NCBI RefSeq assembly: GCF_019279795.1
Contig: NC_056725.1
Span: forward strand, 1,750,504,416 to 1,750,568,415
Reading direction: 5' to 3'
Source: Protopterus annectens
Lineage: Eukaryota > Chordata > Ceratodontiformes > Protopteridae
Length of the DNA: 64,000 nucleotides
The notes beneath the pieces were generated by a model that was not told the origin of the DNA, made no database searches, and saw nothing but the letters and a program-made list of their open reading frames with translations. Of the stretch, positions 1 through 12,399 are shown in pieces. A program made the translations under genes and the position numbers. The number at the start of each line of letters is the position of its first letter. Positions within the stretch are counted from its first letter, which is position 1.

Positions 1-243
1 CCACGGTAGTTCGGGCACACTACATAATCGCATGCCATACCTATGGCCAATTGAGTGTGTCCAATATACCTACTGCATATCTCTGGAATGTGGGAGGAAA
101 ATGGAGTACCCGGAGGCAATCCACACAAACACAGGAAGGACATGCAGACTCCACACAGAAGGCACCTCAGCCGAGAATTGAACCGGGGAGCTTCTTGCTG
201 TGAGGTGACAACTCTAACTGCTGTGCCACTGTGCCATCCAGTC
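1..243 (-). repeat. tRNA-derived SINE (cut by window start)
   Basis: Read on the minus strand, the head at the right end has a Pol III box A-like stretch (TGGCACAGCAGTTAG, about 212-227) and a box B-like GGTTCAATTCTC (about 173-184), spaced as in a tRNA. A body of the widespread vertebrate type follows: 'tgtgtggagtctgcatgt', then 'tttcctcccacattcc'. The 3' end is at or beyond base 1. It is non-coding and needs LINE machinery to move. Family name not assigned. Confidence 0.75.
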
Positions 244-269
244 CATCATTTCAGCTGTGACTTCATTTG

Positions 270-1345
270 AGCCTGCATGCCTTCCATGACTTAATTTTCC
301 TTAGAGCTAGTCTTACTTCTTCCATGGTGGGCTCCTGCTGTTCTCTCATTGTAGGCTGTATCTGGGGGAAGTACAGCTTCTGTGGGTTTTTCTTCATTAG
401 AAGCTGCTCTAAGTACTCCTTTCATCTGTCTTTGATGGCCAGTGGACTGGTGAGCAGATTGTTGTTGGCATCCCTTGTGAAGGGTATCTGACTGTTATCT
501 GTATCTTTCTGTCTTTGCCTTGCAACCCAATATACTTTCTTTGTGCCATCGACTGAGTGACCTTACAGAAGTTGGTAGAGTGCCTCTGATGCCTTGTTCT
601 TTGCTATTGCAAATCCTTTTTTAACCTTCTTGCTAGCCTAGCAGTATTCCCTCCTAGTCTTGTCTGTCTTTTATTTCTTCCATATTTCCCTGCACTCCTT
701 TTTCTTTCGCTGACTTCCTGGACTTCTGCATTTTTCCACCAGCCTTCCTTATATACCTTATTTCCATCCATGGCTTGGATACATATGTGTTCTGTAGTCC
801 TCACATGTGCTGTTTTGAAGTGCTTCCAATCTTCTTCAACTCCACTTATTACCTCTTCTTCTTGAATTGCTAGAGCTCTAAGCAATTCCTAAAACTGTTG
901 TGCTTTCTCCCCAATCAACTTCTATTTCTTCAGCCTGGTCTCGGTTGTTCTTGCAAGCCTTCTATGACCACTGCTTGTGGCAGTTAGTATTTTTTTTTTG
1001 TTTTGTTTTGTTTTTTTTTTACTGTGGGCTGACTGTTTCACTATGGATGATTTTACAATTACTAATTCTACCCCATTGTTCTTTCCATACTAGGAGGAAG
1101 CCTACCCGAGTGGCACGTTAGCTACTTTTGTATGCAATTTGTGGCAGTATCTCTTTTTGAACCATGTATTGGCCACTTTCAAGCCATTTGCCAGACAGAG
1201 GTCTACAGTGGCCTCTCCTTCTTTATTCCTATTGCCCCACCCAAGTGTACTCAGGCAGTCCTCATATCCTATTCTGTCTGAACTGATATGTGCATTCAGG
1301 TCAGCCATTATTATCACCAATTCCTGTTGTCCTGCTTTATATAGT
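270..1345 (-). mobile_element. RTE-like LINE fragment (endonuclease to pre-RT linker)
   Basis: On the minus strand the 5' side (about 1345-1102) encodes an apurinic-endonuclease-like stretch with ADLNAH (family consensus GDxNAH), GYEDCLSTLGWGNRN and DLCLANGLKVANTWFKKR, typical of RTE LINEs related to 'craniofacial development protein 2-like' models. Further along (about 885-270) come a WWKN motif, a basic linker (LARRLKKD) and pre-RT residues, in more than one frame. Frame breaks show it is dead. The 333-692 part recurs exactly, inverted, at 25163-25522. Confidence 0.7.
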
Positions 1346-1383
1346 AATAAATATGTCAGCCATGTCTTATATATGTATATATA

Positions 1384-1431
1384 AATATGTAATGTGTGTG
1401 AGAGAGAGTGTGTGTGTGCATCGTGTATATT

Positions 1432-1493
<62 letters not shown>

Positions 1494-1527
1494 TATACAG
1501 ACACACACACCACCCACAGACACACAC

Positions 1528-1584
<57 letters not shown>
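1384..1584. repeat. Compound microsatellite (CT)n-(TA)n-(TG)n
   Basis: Directly visible: a short (CT)n, about 40 bp of (TA)n, an interrupted (CA) segment, then about 55 bp of (TG)n. Apparent reading frames here are low-complexity artefacts. Confidence 0.95.
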
Positions 1585-1588
<4 letters not shown>

Positions 1589-1658
1589 ATAGGGTTAGGG
1601 GATCGATTGAGTAAGGGGCTAGACTAAGAGTGTGTGTGATTGTTTAAGGTTATTTAAA

Positions 1659-1661
<3 letters not shown>

Positions 1662-1735
<74 letters not shown>
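1662..1735. repeat. (TG)n microsatellite
   Basis: About 72 bp of pure TG dinucleotide. Nothing recognisable lies between it and 2250. Confidence 0.97.
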
Positions 1736-1737
<2 letters not shown>

Positions 1738-2249
1738 ATAAAAGTTCCAACTATCTTCTGTAGTGGAAGTGTTATGGGAACAACTTTTTTTTGTTTAAGG
1801 TGCAGGTTAGAGTTAGTGGCAGGGTTATCATGTGTTACTATGGTGGAGCAAAAAGACTTTGCTGCTTACAGTGGATCCAGTAATCCAAAAACTCATATGC
1901 ATCCATAAACCAAATAGCCCAGCTAATACTTGGACCACAGATATAAATCCACTCCAACACATAAATGCACATGGTGGAGGTATGCATTTATAATACAGTG
2001 CTTTCCCACCTCTAAATATGCCATAACCACTGGATGTGGTAGAGGTTCAAACAGATGATTAGTTGATAAACTAAGTGAGAAGAGGGTTGGGAAAAGTTTA
2101 GTAAGAGGATGTAGGATTATTGTTGTGAAGAAAAGCTGTAAGGTGCCAGTGTATAATCTATGGTTGGGTAGATGGAGATACAGAATTGATGTGACATGAA
2201 AGAAGAGGGAGAGAAAATCAAGGTAGTAAAATGGGAGGTGTTGAAGAAG

Positions 2250-2826
2250 AATCATTTTTTTTTTTACACATCTTTTGCATGGTAGTCAAATTTCAAGCTA
2301 ACATCAATTATTACATCTAGTACCTTAGTGTGGGTTACTAATGAAATTGTTGTTTGCAAGGTTAGGGAGGAGAGGAATATCTTGATAGAGAGTTGTTTTG
2401 GGATGAATAGGATGAGCATGGATTTTTGGAGGGTACAAAGTAGTTTCAATAGCGGTAAGGGAATGCTAGGTTAATCTCTGCAGTGTGTATCAGTTGTTTT
2501 TAGCAGTACACATCAGAGTAGAGTCAGCCCTGTACTGAATGATTTTTCATATTTGCTTGCTGAGTGGAGGCTATTCACAAAAATGAACCAAAAGGAACCT
2601 AGAATAGAGATCTGAGGGACTGCAACAGGTTGTAAAGAGGAAATGTTATTTTGCTATTTAAAAGCCTGTTGTCATCTGCAGGCCAAGTAGCTGTCAAACC
2701 AAGTGCATGTGGGAGTATCTAGACCTCAGGAGAACACGTTTTTTAGCAGTTTGTTGCATAACACTGTCAGAAACTTTCAATAAGTCAAGGAAGAGTGCAG
2801 GGACTAGGTTTCCCTCATGTCGATTT
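2250..2826 (-). mobile_element. L2-like LINE fragment (RT domain), heavily decayed
   Basis: Minus-strand translation shows LVPALFLDLLKVSDSVM (catalytic block, family consensus ALFLDLSKAFDxV) near 2800 and KSMLILFIPK...HTKVLDVIIDVSLKFDYH near 2400-2280, matching the better-preserved L2-like copy at 23460-24425. Many frame breaks. It abuts a plus-strand CR1 copy at about 2827. Confidence 0.6.
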
Positions 2827-5745
2827 GTGCTCATAAAAACAGAGGTGTATAACTTCACGGCACCCATCCAAATTGAGAATAGTTGCATTACCGCCGAATC
2901 ATACACCAGTGCACTGTACAAACACGTACACAAATGCATGGATCTTACCATACCCAATAGAACCAAGACACTCTCCTCCAAATAAAGGAAGCCAATCTGG
3001 TGGTCCTCTGCCATAAACAAACTCTACAACAGAAGGAGGAAACTGATGTGGGATAAGGTGAAGTCCCAAGATTAGAAAACTCCCTTATCAGCCTCAACAA
3101 AAAGTTGAGATCCCTCATCAAATCCTCTAAAGCTAGCTATGAAACAGAATTGCAGCAGATAGTAAAGACAACCACAAGGCCTTCTATAGGTATGTAAAGA
3201 ATCTCCACAGCAATACCCAGATTTGCTCTGAGCTACTGCACAATGGTACCTCCTATACCGAGCCAACAGATATTGCCAATATACTAGCAGACAGCTTCAG
3301 TGCCAACTTTACCTCCCCCCAAAGGACCAATCACAATACCAGTAGATTACCAGGCACCCAGTATTACTTCTGCACAAGTTAAAACAGCACTGTCCAAGGC
3401 CAAGAATACAGCTTCTATGGGACCTGATAAATTCCCTGGCTGTATTCTACATGGACTATAGAGTGAACTGGTCCCCAAATGGAGAATAGTTGCATTACCG
3501 CCGAATCTGGTCTCACATTCAATAACCACATCGCCACAACAGTCAGGAAATCCTTCTATGTGGCATACCTCATCACTAAGGGCTTTTCGTCCAGAAAAAA
3601 GGAGGTCATTGTCCCACTGTACTCATCCCTTATTAGACCCATTATAGAATACAATGCCCCATTTGGTATGTACCTCTCAAGACAACTGCAACAACTGGAA
3701 AGGCCACAGAAATACCTCACTAAAAGAATCACAGGCCTAAAGCAGATGCCCTATGATGAATACCTTAAAAACTCCAGCTATACTCTGTCACATATCGTCT
3801 ACTCATAGGCGATCTCTGCTTAACATACAAGGCCATGTCAAACCCAGAGCTGTTGGACATGCTACACTTAAAGAAATCCCAATCCCTCAGAGCCACATGC
3901 TCCAAGGATCTAAACCTTATCATCACAATAAACAAAACATGCTGGAGGGATAAGTTCCTGACCCAGAGACTCCCTAGACTCTGGAATAGACTGCCCATAC
4001 ATGTCAAGCAGAGTGCCTCCTTGGCTCTCTTCAAAAGGAACCTTGACGATTGGATGGGAGAAAAGAAATTCACCCTGGGGATCACGTCAGTCACCCTGCT
4101 AGACAGAGGTCCATTGAAGTAAATAGTGTGGGAAGAAATAGCCAGGGAATTGTTATGGCTAGGCTTGTATAGCACCTAGGGCCGATAGCCTAGTACCAAC
4201 CTATGGCACCTCACCTGTGTTCCCTGTTTAATCACAGCTTCACCTCAGGCTTTGTTCCTGCCAAATGGCACATTGCTATAGTCATCCCTCTCCATAAATG
4301 AGGAGCAACTACAGACCCTGAGAACTATTGCCCCCATTAGCCTGACAAGTCTTATATGCAAAGCTATGGAACGCATCATCATGGACCTAATAAACAAGGA
4401 TAAAGGGAATCTCCAAACTCTGGTTCCCAGACAGTTTGGTTTGTGAAGGGTAGACCATGCCTGCGCAACTTGGTCGACTTCTTTGGTAGTCCGTCACCAG
4501 AGCTGTGGATGGAAGGCAAGGTGGTTCATACAGCCTACCTTGATCTGGCTAAGACCTCTGATACCATTCCCCACTCAGGAATCAGAAAAACTCACTAAAC
4601 TAGGCATCAACCACTATATCACTAGATGGGTTGCAAACTGGCTCACAGAACCTACAGTGTGAAAGTAGCTGACTCCAAGTCAGACTACTCACCAGTCATG
4701 AGTGGAGTCCCACAGGTATCGGTCCTGGGTCCTCCCCTGCTTGGTATCAACTTCTCAGAAGTCCAGCCAACACAAAGGGACTCTGGCTGACAAAGTTCAC
4801 AGATGATTGCAAGTTGGGAGCCATTATTAACTCCCCAAGTGATGTTGACATCCTACAGAAAGGCCTCACTGAGACCAATGACTGGTGTCAGAACCATGGC
4901 CTTAAGCTCAATGCCAAAAAATGTGTCATCATCCCCTTTGGGAAAAACCCAGTTCCCATGAATTACCACATTGATGGTAGTCCACTGAACACAGAAGGTG
5001 TTATAAGAGATCTGGGAACACAGGTTGACAGCAACCTCTCTTTTGATCACCACATTGCCACTGTGGTCAGAAAGTCCTTCTGTGTGGCACAGCTCATTAC
5101 TAAGGGTTTTCCATCCAGGAAGAAAGAGGTCATTGTCTCCCTCTACTCTACTCATTAGGCCAGTCATAGAGTACAATGCTCCATTTGTCAGGTACCTCAC
5201 TAGACACCTGCAACAACTGGACAGGCTGCAAATATACCTCACAAAGAGTATCCTAGGCCTTAAACACTTGTCCAAGTATGGCCAGACTCAAAAAAACTCC
5301 AACTATTCTCTGTCTCATATTACCTACTTAGAGGCGATCTCTGCTTGACTTACAAAGCCATGTCTGACCCAGCTCTGTTAGAAATGCTACATCTAAAGAA
5401 ATCCCAATCCCTCCACATCACATGCTCCAAAAACCTCAGTCTCATTACCACAATCAACAGAATGTGCTGGAGGGACAGGTTCATAACCCAGAGACTGCCC
5501 ATGCTATGGAATAGACTTCCCATACATGTCAAAACAGAGCACCTCACTGGCCCTCTTCAAGAAAAATCTTGATGAGTGGATGGGAAATAGAAAATTCACC
5601 CCGGGAATCACTCCAATGACCGTACTCGACAAGAGACACTGGGAATTGAAGTTGGGTGGCACAATGCCAGGGTAATCCTATGGGCTAGGCTTGTAAAGGC
5701 TCCAGGGCCATTAGCCTAGACACACCTATGAATCTATAAATAGTT
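2827..5745 (+). mobile_element. CR1-like LINE copy A (RT domain to 3' end), interrupted by copy B
   Basis: Part of the endonuclease-RT linker and RT start are at 2827-3477. The same element resumes at about 4208 (from the nHSFTSGF-type block) and runs to its 3' end near 5745. Visible motifs in several frames: TASMGPDK near 3410, the TAYLDLAK block near 4540, FTDDCKLGAI near 4800, LNAKKC near 4910, RDLGTQVDSNLSFDHH near 5010 and LWNRLPIHV near 5510. The 3' UTR ends in the family's 'ttagcctag...cctatgaa' signature. Continuity across 3477/4208 was inferred by comparison with the copies at 38.9 kb and 58.9 kb. Confidence 0.75.
3478..4207 (+). mobile_element. CR1-like LINE copy B, 5'-truncated, nested inside copy A
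   Basis: It starts with a 26-bp stretch identical to copy A's own bases around 2873-2898, then reads the RT C-terminal half: LTFNNHIATTVRKSFYVAYLITKGF, YSSLIRPIIEYNAPFGMYL, LWNRLPIHVKQSASLALFKRNLDDWMG, ITSVTLLDRG. It ends in a complete 3' UTR (about 4207). Truncation at the 5' end and a whole 3' end are the normal outcome of LINE target-primed reverse transcription. Confidence 0.75.
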
Positions 5746-6683
5746 CTATGGTCCCCCATGAAGTTTTGTACTTGTGGTTTTGAATGCTAAAGTTAATAAT
5801 ATTACAGAAAGCCACTGACACATTCTGCAGTTCTATATGGGGTGCTTTTGCTTTGAACAGATTCCCAGTATCTGTCATTCTAAGAATCTCATTTACATCA
5901 ATGTAATTTCCATTTGAGTGTTTGTGGGTGTACTAATCTCAGTTCTTAATTTGAGAACAATAGTATTGCAGTCAGAAATTCAGTCAGTGATCTCTGCTGT
6001 TGGGCATCAGAACTTCAGGTTCTCCTAACACAATATGAAAGACATCACCAACCCTTGTGGGAGTTTGTATTCTTTGGTCTAGATTTTTTTTTAATAGAGT
6101 TTATTAATAGGTTGGCATATTTATTTGTGGTTTGGCACTTTATGCAGTCAGTTTTAATACTGAATTATCTTTGCTTTTTAACTCCTGGATTTTACTTGTG
6201 AAATCTTCATTCTCATTAACACTGGATAGTGGTAGCATCTTACAATGTTATAGTCAGTGTCACAAATTCTGAAAACTATGTGCTATAATGCAACACTCAT
6301 TTGGGCATTCTGGTATTTGGTGATCTCTGACAAATACATATATACTGACCGGACCTGATAAGGCTTCACCAACTAAAAATAGAAAACCCTGCTATCAGAG
6401 GTTTGTATTTTATGTCTTTAACATATGTTTCATTGAATATGCAAATGCTGATATCTTTCAGAGTAGAAGAACGGTTCAGGGTTACTAACTTTATCACACC
6501 TTCCTGCATTTAGTTATCCATCTTCAGCTTTGTAGAATGACCAAGAAATTTCTCAGTTGCAGCATTCTGAATTCAGGAAAGGTCTAAAAAGGCAATATAG
6601 GGCAGAGAATTTTTTTTTACTCACCACATGTCCTCCGGTCCCTCCCAGGAGAAAGGTGCAGTTCACCAGCAGCGGTCTTGTCA
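5746..6683. other. Unassigned AT-rich stretch
   Basis: I recognise no coding exon, element end or structured repeat here. It runs into the minisatellite at 6684. Confidence 0.4.
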
Positions 6684-7213
6684 GCCATGGGACACATACC
6701 ACATGACTAGCAATCACAGCCATAGTCTGTCAGTCATTTGTCAGTCATGGGACACATACTACGTGACTAGCAATCAGCGTCACAGTCTGTCAGACATGGG
6801 ACATGTACCACGCTGACTAGCAATCAGAGCCACAGTCCGTCAGACATAGGACATGTATCACTCTGACTAGCAATCAGAGCCACAGTCTGTCAGACATGGG
6901 ACATGTACCATGCTGACTAGCAATCAGAGCCACAGTCTGTCAGAAGAGGGACATGTACCATGCTGACTAGCAATCAGAGCCACAGTCTGTCAGAAGTGGG
7001 ACACATACCAAGCTGATTAGCAATCAGCGCCACAGTCTATCAGACATGGGACATGTACCACACTGACTAGAAATCAGAGCCATAGTCTCTCAGTCATGTG
7101 ACACATACCACGCTGACTAGCAATCAGAGCTACAGTCTGTCAGAAGTGGGTGGGACACGTACCACACTGACTAGCATCAGCGCCATAACCTGTCAGTCAT
7201 GTGACAAGTACCA
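6684..7213. repeat. 50-bp minisatellite, about 10.5 copies
   Basis: Copies of a 50-bp unit containing 'gggacatgtaccacgctgac', 'tagcaatcagagccacag' and 'tctgtcaga' follow each other almost without gaps. An 11-bp extra lies after the first copy. Copies differ by a few substitutions. The unit is not a multiple of three, so coding is unlikely. Confidence 0.93.
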
Positions 7214-7426
7214 TCAAAAGAAACAAACTGCAACAACAGCAAAGTCACCAAATTCACTTAGCACAGTGGCACTGATGGTCAATAAAGACTGGAAGATACA
7301 GATTTAGCATAAAAAAATAATTTCCACTTTCTTCTCACCAAGATCATCAGAAAAACAAATGAAACATTAAAACTGAAGCAGCACATCTGAAATACATTCC
7401 TAATACAAACATTTGTCATTTTGTCA

Positions 7427-7648
7427 TTTTTCCTGACCGTTTTGGCTATGTGGTTATCAAAGGAGAGCATGCTATCTACTTGGGTACCCAGGTCCCTAAT
7501 TACTTCTTCTGTACTTAGTGGATTCCCATCTATGTGGTAGTTTGTAGGTACTTTGTTTTTCCCAAATGGGATTACTATGCATTTTTTGGCATTTAGCTTG
7601 AGGCCGTGACTTTTGACACCAGGTGTTTGTCTCTGTGAGACCCTTTTT
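7427..7648 (-). mobile_element. CR1-like LINE RT fragment
   Basis: Minus-strand translation gives KKGLTETNTWCQK, then (frame-shifted) LNAKKC- and IPFGK-like residues, ending SFDNHIAKTVRK, the conserved thumb-side region of the CR1 RT in this window. It continues directly from an L2-like LINE in the same orientation. Confidence 0.75.
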
Positions 7649-9520
7649 AACAGCTTGTTGAGAGTTTGAGAGATAATTTTTGAACCATGATAATGTGGAG
7701 CTGTGGAGATTAAGTTCAGAGAGTACAGTTATTAGTTCGGACTGAGAAACTGTATCAAGGGCTTTTGTAGAGCTCCAAGAAGATGGTAGAGACAAGATTT
7801 CCTTTGTTCCATTGTTGATTTACGAAATTAGTAAAGCTGATAAGGGCAGTAGTAATACTATGATTGGGGTAGAAACCATGTTGAGTTGGAGTCAGGAGGT
7901 TGTTAGTTAGCAAGTAGTTTAGTATTTGGGAATCAATGCATCTATCAAGGATTTTTGATAGGGGGATAGTGTGGCAATTAGGCAATAGTTTGATAATTCA
8001 GATGACTTGACAACTTTTATTATTGGTATAATATGAGAGATTTTACAGAGGGTTGGAATATGTTCAGTGATTGGCCTGTATATTAATATGGAAACGGGGT
8101 ATGAGATTGTATTGGCTGCAATCTTGAGGTATTCACCTAGAAGTCTATCAGCCACAAGGGTAGTGGGTTTTAGTTTTGTCCGGTATTTATATAGTGTGTT
8201 GGTTTGGACTGGATGAAGGGAGAAGCAGTTTTTTTTTCAATTGTAGGGGGTCTGGAAGTTTGTGTGAGTAACAGGAGGGCTGTTAGCAATCAAACTTTGA
8301 ATGGAGTTGGTCAAGTAGTCATTAAACTGAGTTGCGGTGTTACTAGTCAATGTGTCAGTATTGAGGGGTGGGGTAGTGGTTTTCCCTGGTTGAAGCATTT
8401 TATTGATGGCTGCCCACAATTTTAGACAGTTTGTCTTCTGTTTTGCCTGAACATGAGAGTAGTGTTTTTTTCTTGTCTAGTCTTTGTTTTTTTTGGACTT
8501 ATTTCTTAGTTCAAGGTAGTTTTATCTATTTTGGTTGGTTTTGTTTTGATGCCGTACTTCCCAAGCCCTATCTCTCTGTTTTAGAATAGTCTAGTATTTT
8601 TGGTAAACCAGGGTGCATAGTTGGATTTTTTTCTTATTGTTCTCGGTGGGGCAAGCTGGTTGAGGCTGTTTAGGAAAGTAAAAGTAATCAACCAAATTTA
8701 CCAAAACCAGCTTTGTCCAGGGGGAGGAATAAGAGGGATGACCAGTTGCAGTGGAATAGTGCAGCTAAGAGATCTTTCAATTTGAAGTTCTTTGTAGAAT
8801 GTATTTATTGCAGAGATGTGTTTTTTATGGGTTTAATTTCATGACTTAGGACAAATGTATGGTGGTGGTCACTAAGTCTGTCAGGTAGTGTGCCAGAGTT
8901 ACAGAGTGGGCAAAGGTAATTGATAAGGATACAGTCTAAATAGACTCTTTTTTAGAGGAAATGTCAATTCTAGTAGAGGTATGGATTAGTTGAGTGAAGA
9001 CATGTAGGTTTATATGAGCAGTGGGGGATGGGGGAGATACATGTGGACCAGTCAGTATTAAAGTCACCTAATATGAGTATTCCATGAGGGAGGGCTTATG
9101 ATGATCAATGAAGAATAGCCTCCAGTGTATCAATATAGTTAACAGGTAGAATATATATGCCAATTATATTTAGTTTTTTTTATGGCTATTGAGTTAAAGT
9201 GTGGTGAACAGGATTTCTGAATTATTAAATGTAGGGGGATTTTTCTTCATAATGTCACTAGTAAAGTTCCTCTAAATCAGTATGGCACCCTCTTTGGATG
9301 TTCTGTCTTTCCTAAGTAGATTATAACCTTGGGGAAGTAACTCATTGTTATTAATATGTGGCTTGAGCCAGGACTCCCTGAGGAGCACTATATCAGGGGA
9401 GTATAGGGATAGTGTAACATGTAGTTCCCCTATTTTGTTAAGTATGCCACTTATGTTAATATTAACATATGTTGCTCGTGCATGGTGTAGGGCATAAAGG
9501 TGACATACAGGCGTACCATA
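7649..9520 (-). mobile_element. L2-like LINE copy (endonuclease to RT)
   Basis: Reading leftwards: endonuclease N-terminus (LLRESWLKP, GYNLLRKDRTSKEG near 9450-9290), mid-endonuclease (INLHVFTQLIHTSTRI near 9020), a pre-RT linker (LWAAINKMLQPGKTTTPPL near 8400), then RT blocks ADRLLGEYLKIA, ISHIIPIIKV and PTQHGFYPNHSITTAL, with SELITVLSELNLHSSTLSWFKNYLSNSQ at the end. The same family occurs at 2.3, 17, 23-24 and 30-32 kb. Several frame breaks; inactive. Confidence 0.7.
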
Positions 9521-9639
9521 CCCATTATTTCTTTGCCGCCAGTCTGAATGCCATCTCCAGTCATCAGTCTGTATAATCTTTCATCTGTTGGTTGACAAGC
9601 CATTTGCAGATAAGTGCCCCATTGGGGGGTTTCTTTTTA

Positions 9640-10085
9640 TCTTACTTTTTTGGTGGTTGTTTGTTTACATGTCATCCAGAAATAGGAAATGCCAATGTGG
9701 GAGACAAAGTCCCCATAAGGATTGTCACGAGCAATGTTTGATTTGCTTAGGTGCTTCTCACAACCATATGTCTTGTTCTATTTGTCATGCATTTGTCCTG
9801 AAAACTTTATATATCAGCTCTCTGCGAAGAAGATGACCAAGAAAGTTCAGTTGGATTCTTCTGCTGTACCACCTGCACCATATATCTCTCTTGAGGTTGG
9901 CGAAAGCCTGTAGGACCACCCAGTTATTCAGTCAGATTCCTCTGCCATGATCCCTTTGGATGCCAGCATGGACCCAGCTTCTCGCATGTATGCAGAGGCT
10001 CTGCAGACATCTGTTTCTAGTGTTCAGGGGGAACCATAGCTGATTATATCCAAAGAGCCTAGGGATGTTCCACAAAACCTTGTTA
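9640..10085 (+). mobile_element. DIRS-like retroelement fossil, gag-like fragment
   Basis: The plus strand encodes a cysteine/histidine cluster (CQCGRQSPHKDC, then CLICLGASHNHMSCSIC) followed by an acidic, serine/proline-rich stretch. This layout matches the gag-like protein of vertebrate DIRS elements and the copy at 47529-48119. Only this part is present and it is broken. It is sandwiched between L2-like and CR1-like pieces. Confidence 0.5.
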
Positions 10086-11065
10086 GGGAGAAGATAGGGA
10101 TTTGAACCAAGTTCTTTTAGCTTTTCGATGATGCCAAAGTGGGAGACTGTCAAAGACCTTGGCCAAGTCAAGGTAAGCTGTATGTACTGACTTTCCCTCA
10201 TTCAGGGCCTTGGTGACAGTCATAAAGAAGTCAATCAGGTTCAACAGGCAACACCTGCCTTCGACGAATCCGAACTGGGTGTGGTCAAGTGCTTGGAGAT
10301 TGCCTATGCCCTTGTATATTTATGTGATCCATACTGATATGCTCCATAGCTTTACAGGTCAGATTTGTCAAGTTAATGGGGAGATAGTTTCCAGGGTCAG
10401 TAGTGTGACCAGCTTTGTGCAAGGGGGTGACAGTGGCAGCTCTCCACTCTGCTAGAATGAATCCTGTAATTGGACTGTGGTTGATTAGGGTGCTCAATGG
10501 CAAAGCTAGTTCTTGCTGGAGATGGTGCATAATACAGCCTGGGATAGTATCAGGTCCCATGGAAGCTGTGTTCTTTGCCTTGGATAGGGCCTTTAACACT
10601 GGATCTATGGAGATGCGAAGGGCAGGACAAGTATTGGTGATGTCAAAAGGGCTTTTAGGGGGGACGGGGGGTGGCAGGTTGGCTAAGTTAACAGGATCAG
10701 TGTAAGTGGTACCATTAAGTACTAATTCAGAACAAACCTGGGCTTTGCCATGGAGGTTTCTGATATAACTGCTGAAGGTTTTGTGGTTTTCCTTTATTGT
10801 GGAGGCTAGTTTCAATTCATAATTGCCTATGGAGGTTTTCACTAGTGATCTAACTTGCTTGTTGAGGCTGAGGAGGGAGATTTCCCAATTTGGAATTTGC
10901 TCCTTTTTACCCTTGGACAACAATGTCTTCCTTTTGTTGTAAAGCCTGTTGACAGACGATGTTCACCAGACCAGGTCTGTGTTTCCTTGAGGAGCAGGTT
11001 TTAGTTCTGTTGGGTATGGCTGAGTCCATGCAGTTGTGCAGGTGCTGGTATGATCCAAGGTCTGC
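10086..11065 (-). mobile_element. CR1-like LINE fragment (pre-RT linker and RT N-terminal half)
   Basis: A long minus-strand frame (10923-10285) encodes ENHKTFSSYIRNLHGKAQVCSELVLNGT, LSKAKNTASMGPDTIPGC, ATVTPLHKAGHTTDPGNYLPINLT and CKAMEHI, the fingers region of CR1 RT, with further linker residues above 10963. It stops near 10086, where a DIRS-like fragment begins. Confidence 0.8.
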
Positions 11066-12225
11066 AAACTGAGGTGTCTTTGTAATGCTGATGAATAGTG
11101 ACCACCTAAATCAGTATATATCATTTTACTCTGGCTACTGAGTGGCAAGTACAGAGTACTCAGAAATGTTGGTTTATAATATGGCAGTTGCTAAGGGCAG
11201 ATTCTTGTTACTACTACTGCATATGTTACTTAAAAAGAATGTGCATGCAGTTATCTGCATGGATCCTTGTTTTTACATTGTTGTTTATGACAGTCAGACT
11301 GGGCATCAAGTGATCATATCCGGAATCACTTAAATTATTGTTCATAGTTTTCATCTCAAGCTTCACACAAAATTCAAAATATGTGTAATATATGTTATCA
11401 CGTAGTACAATTTTACTAACATTTTATAATTACTTATATACCAAGTTAAATGTATAAAAATAATGATAGCATTTTCATAAAATGTTGCATTATGTGAACA
11501 CACAAGCCATAGTGATCTTTTATAAGTTTGGCTTCATCATTCTTAACGGTTTGTTAGAGCTTAATCACTTGAAGCTCCAGTTAAAACAATCCTCTTTAGT
11601 GGTAACCAGAATTGCTCAGTAGGTGTGAAATGAGAGGAGAAGGTCCCATTCAGCTTGACGAGGTGGTTAAAGAGGTGAAAATGTCCATCATTTGCCTTGA
11701 TAGGACAGTGGAGACAGAGGTACATTTTGCATACTTGAGAGGTTTGCATACTGTCAATGTTTCACATTAAAGAGATTGTAATGGCAATGTATGAGAACTG
11801 TTGCAGAATCTATAGAAGCTATTACTGGTGGGGTTTGACTTTGTAGGAGGTGAGACATGTTTTAAAATTCCTATAGGATCTTTGGGCCAGGTGAGAAACC
11901 ACAACCAGAGTGAAAAGTCTGAAGAAACTTTAATGCAATCTTTATATTATTTCAAATTATCTGAAGACTGGGCTCAGTTCATTTTGTGAAAGGCCCAATG
12001 ACCTTGTTGCACTATATGCTATGAATAATTGGCATGTTTCGTTCTTTGGGTACCGTGTAAGTTTTTGACGTGACTATTTGAAAGGCATACTCTTTGCAGA
12101 AGAAGACTGCGACCACAGCACATGTATACTTAATGGCAGCTGGTTATTACAGGTATGTGTAACTTTTTACTGTAGAGAGATTGCAAAACTGTGACAAATC
12201 ACTTATTTCAGCTCATATAGTGTGA
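11066..12225. other. Unassigned stretch
   Basis: No recognisable coding sequence or element terminus. Short frames have no family motif. Confidence 0.4.
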
Positions 12226-12299
<74 letters not shown>

Positions 12300-12324
12300 A
12301 CATTTGAGGGTGTGTGTGTGTTTG

Positions 12325-12396
<72 letters not shown>
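12226..12396. repeat. (TG)n and (TA)n microsatellites
   Basis: About 70 bp of TG, a short interruption, then about 70 bp of TA, directly visible. Overlapping frames (CVCVCV, YIYIYI) are artefacts. Confidence 0.96.

Positions 12397-12399
<3 letters not shown>

Noticed and set aside
604-885. Host protein related to craniofacial development protein 2
   Set aside because: Such models are RTE-type LINE products; the surrounding frames are broken RTE sequence.
6684-7213. CRISPR-like array
   Set aside because: Units are contiguous 50-bp tandem copies without unique spacers, and the DNA is vertebrate.
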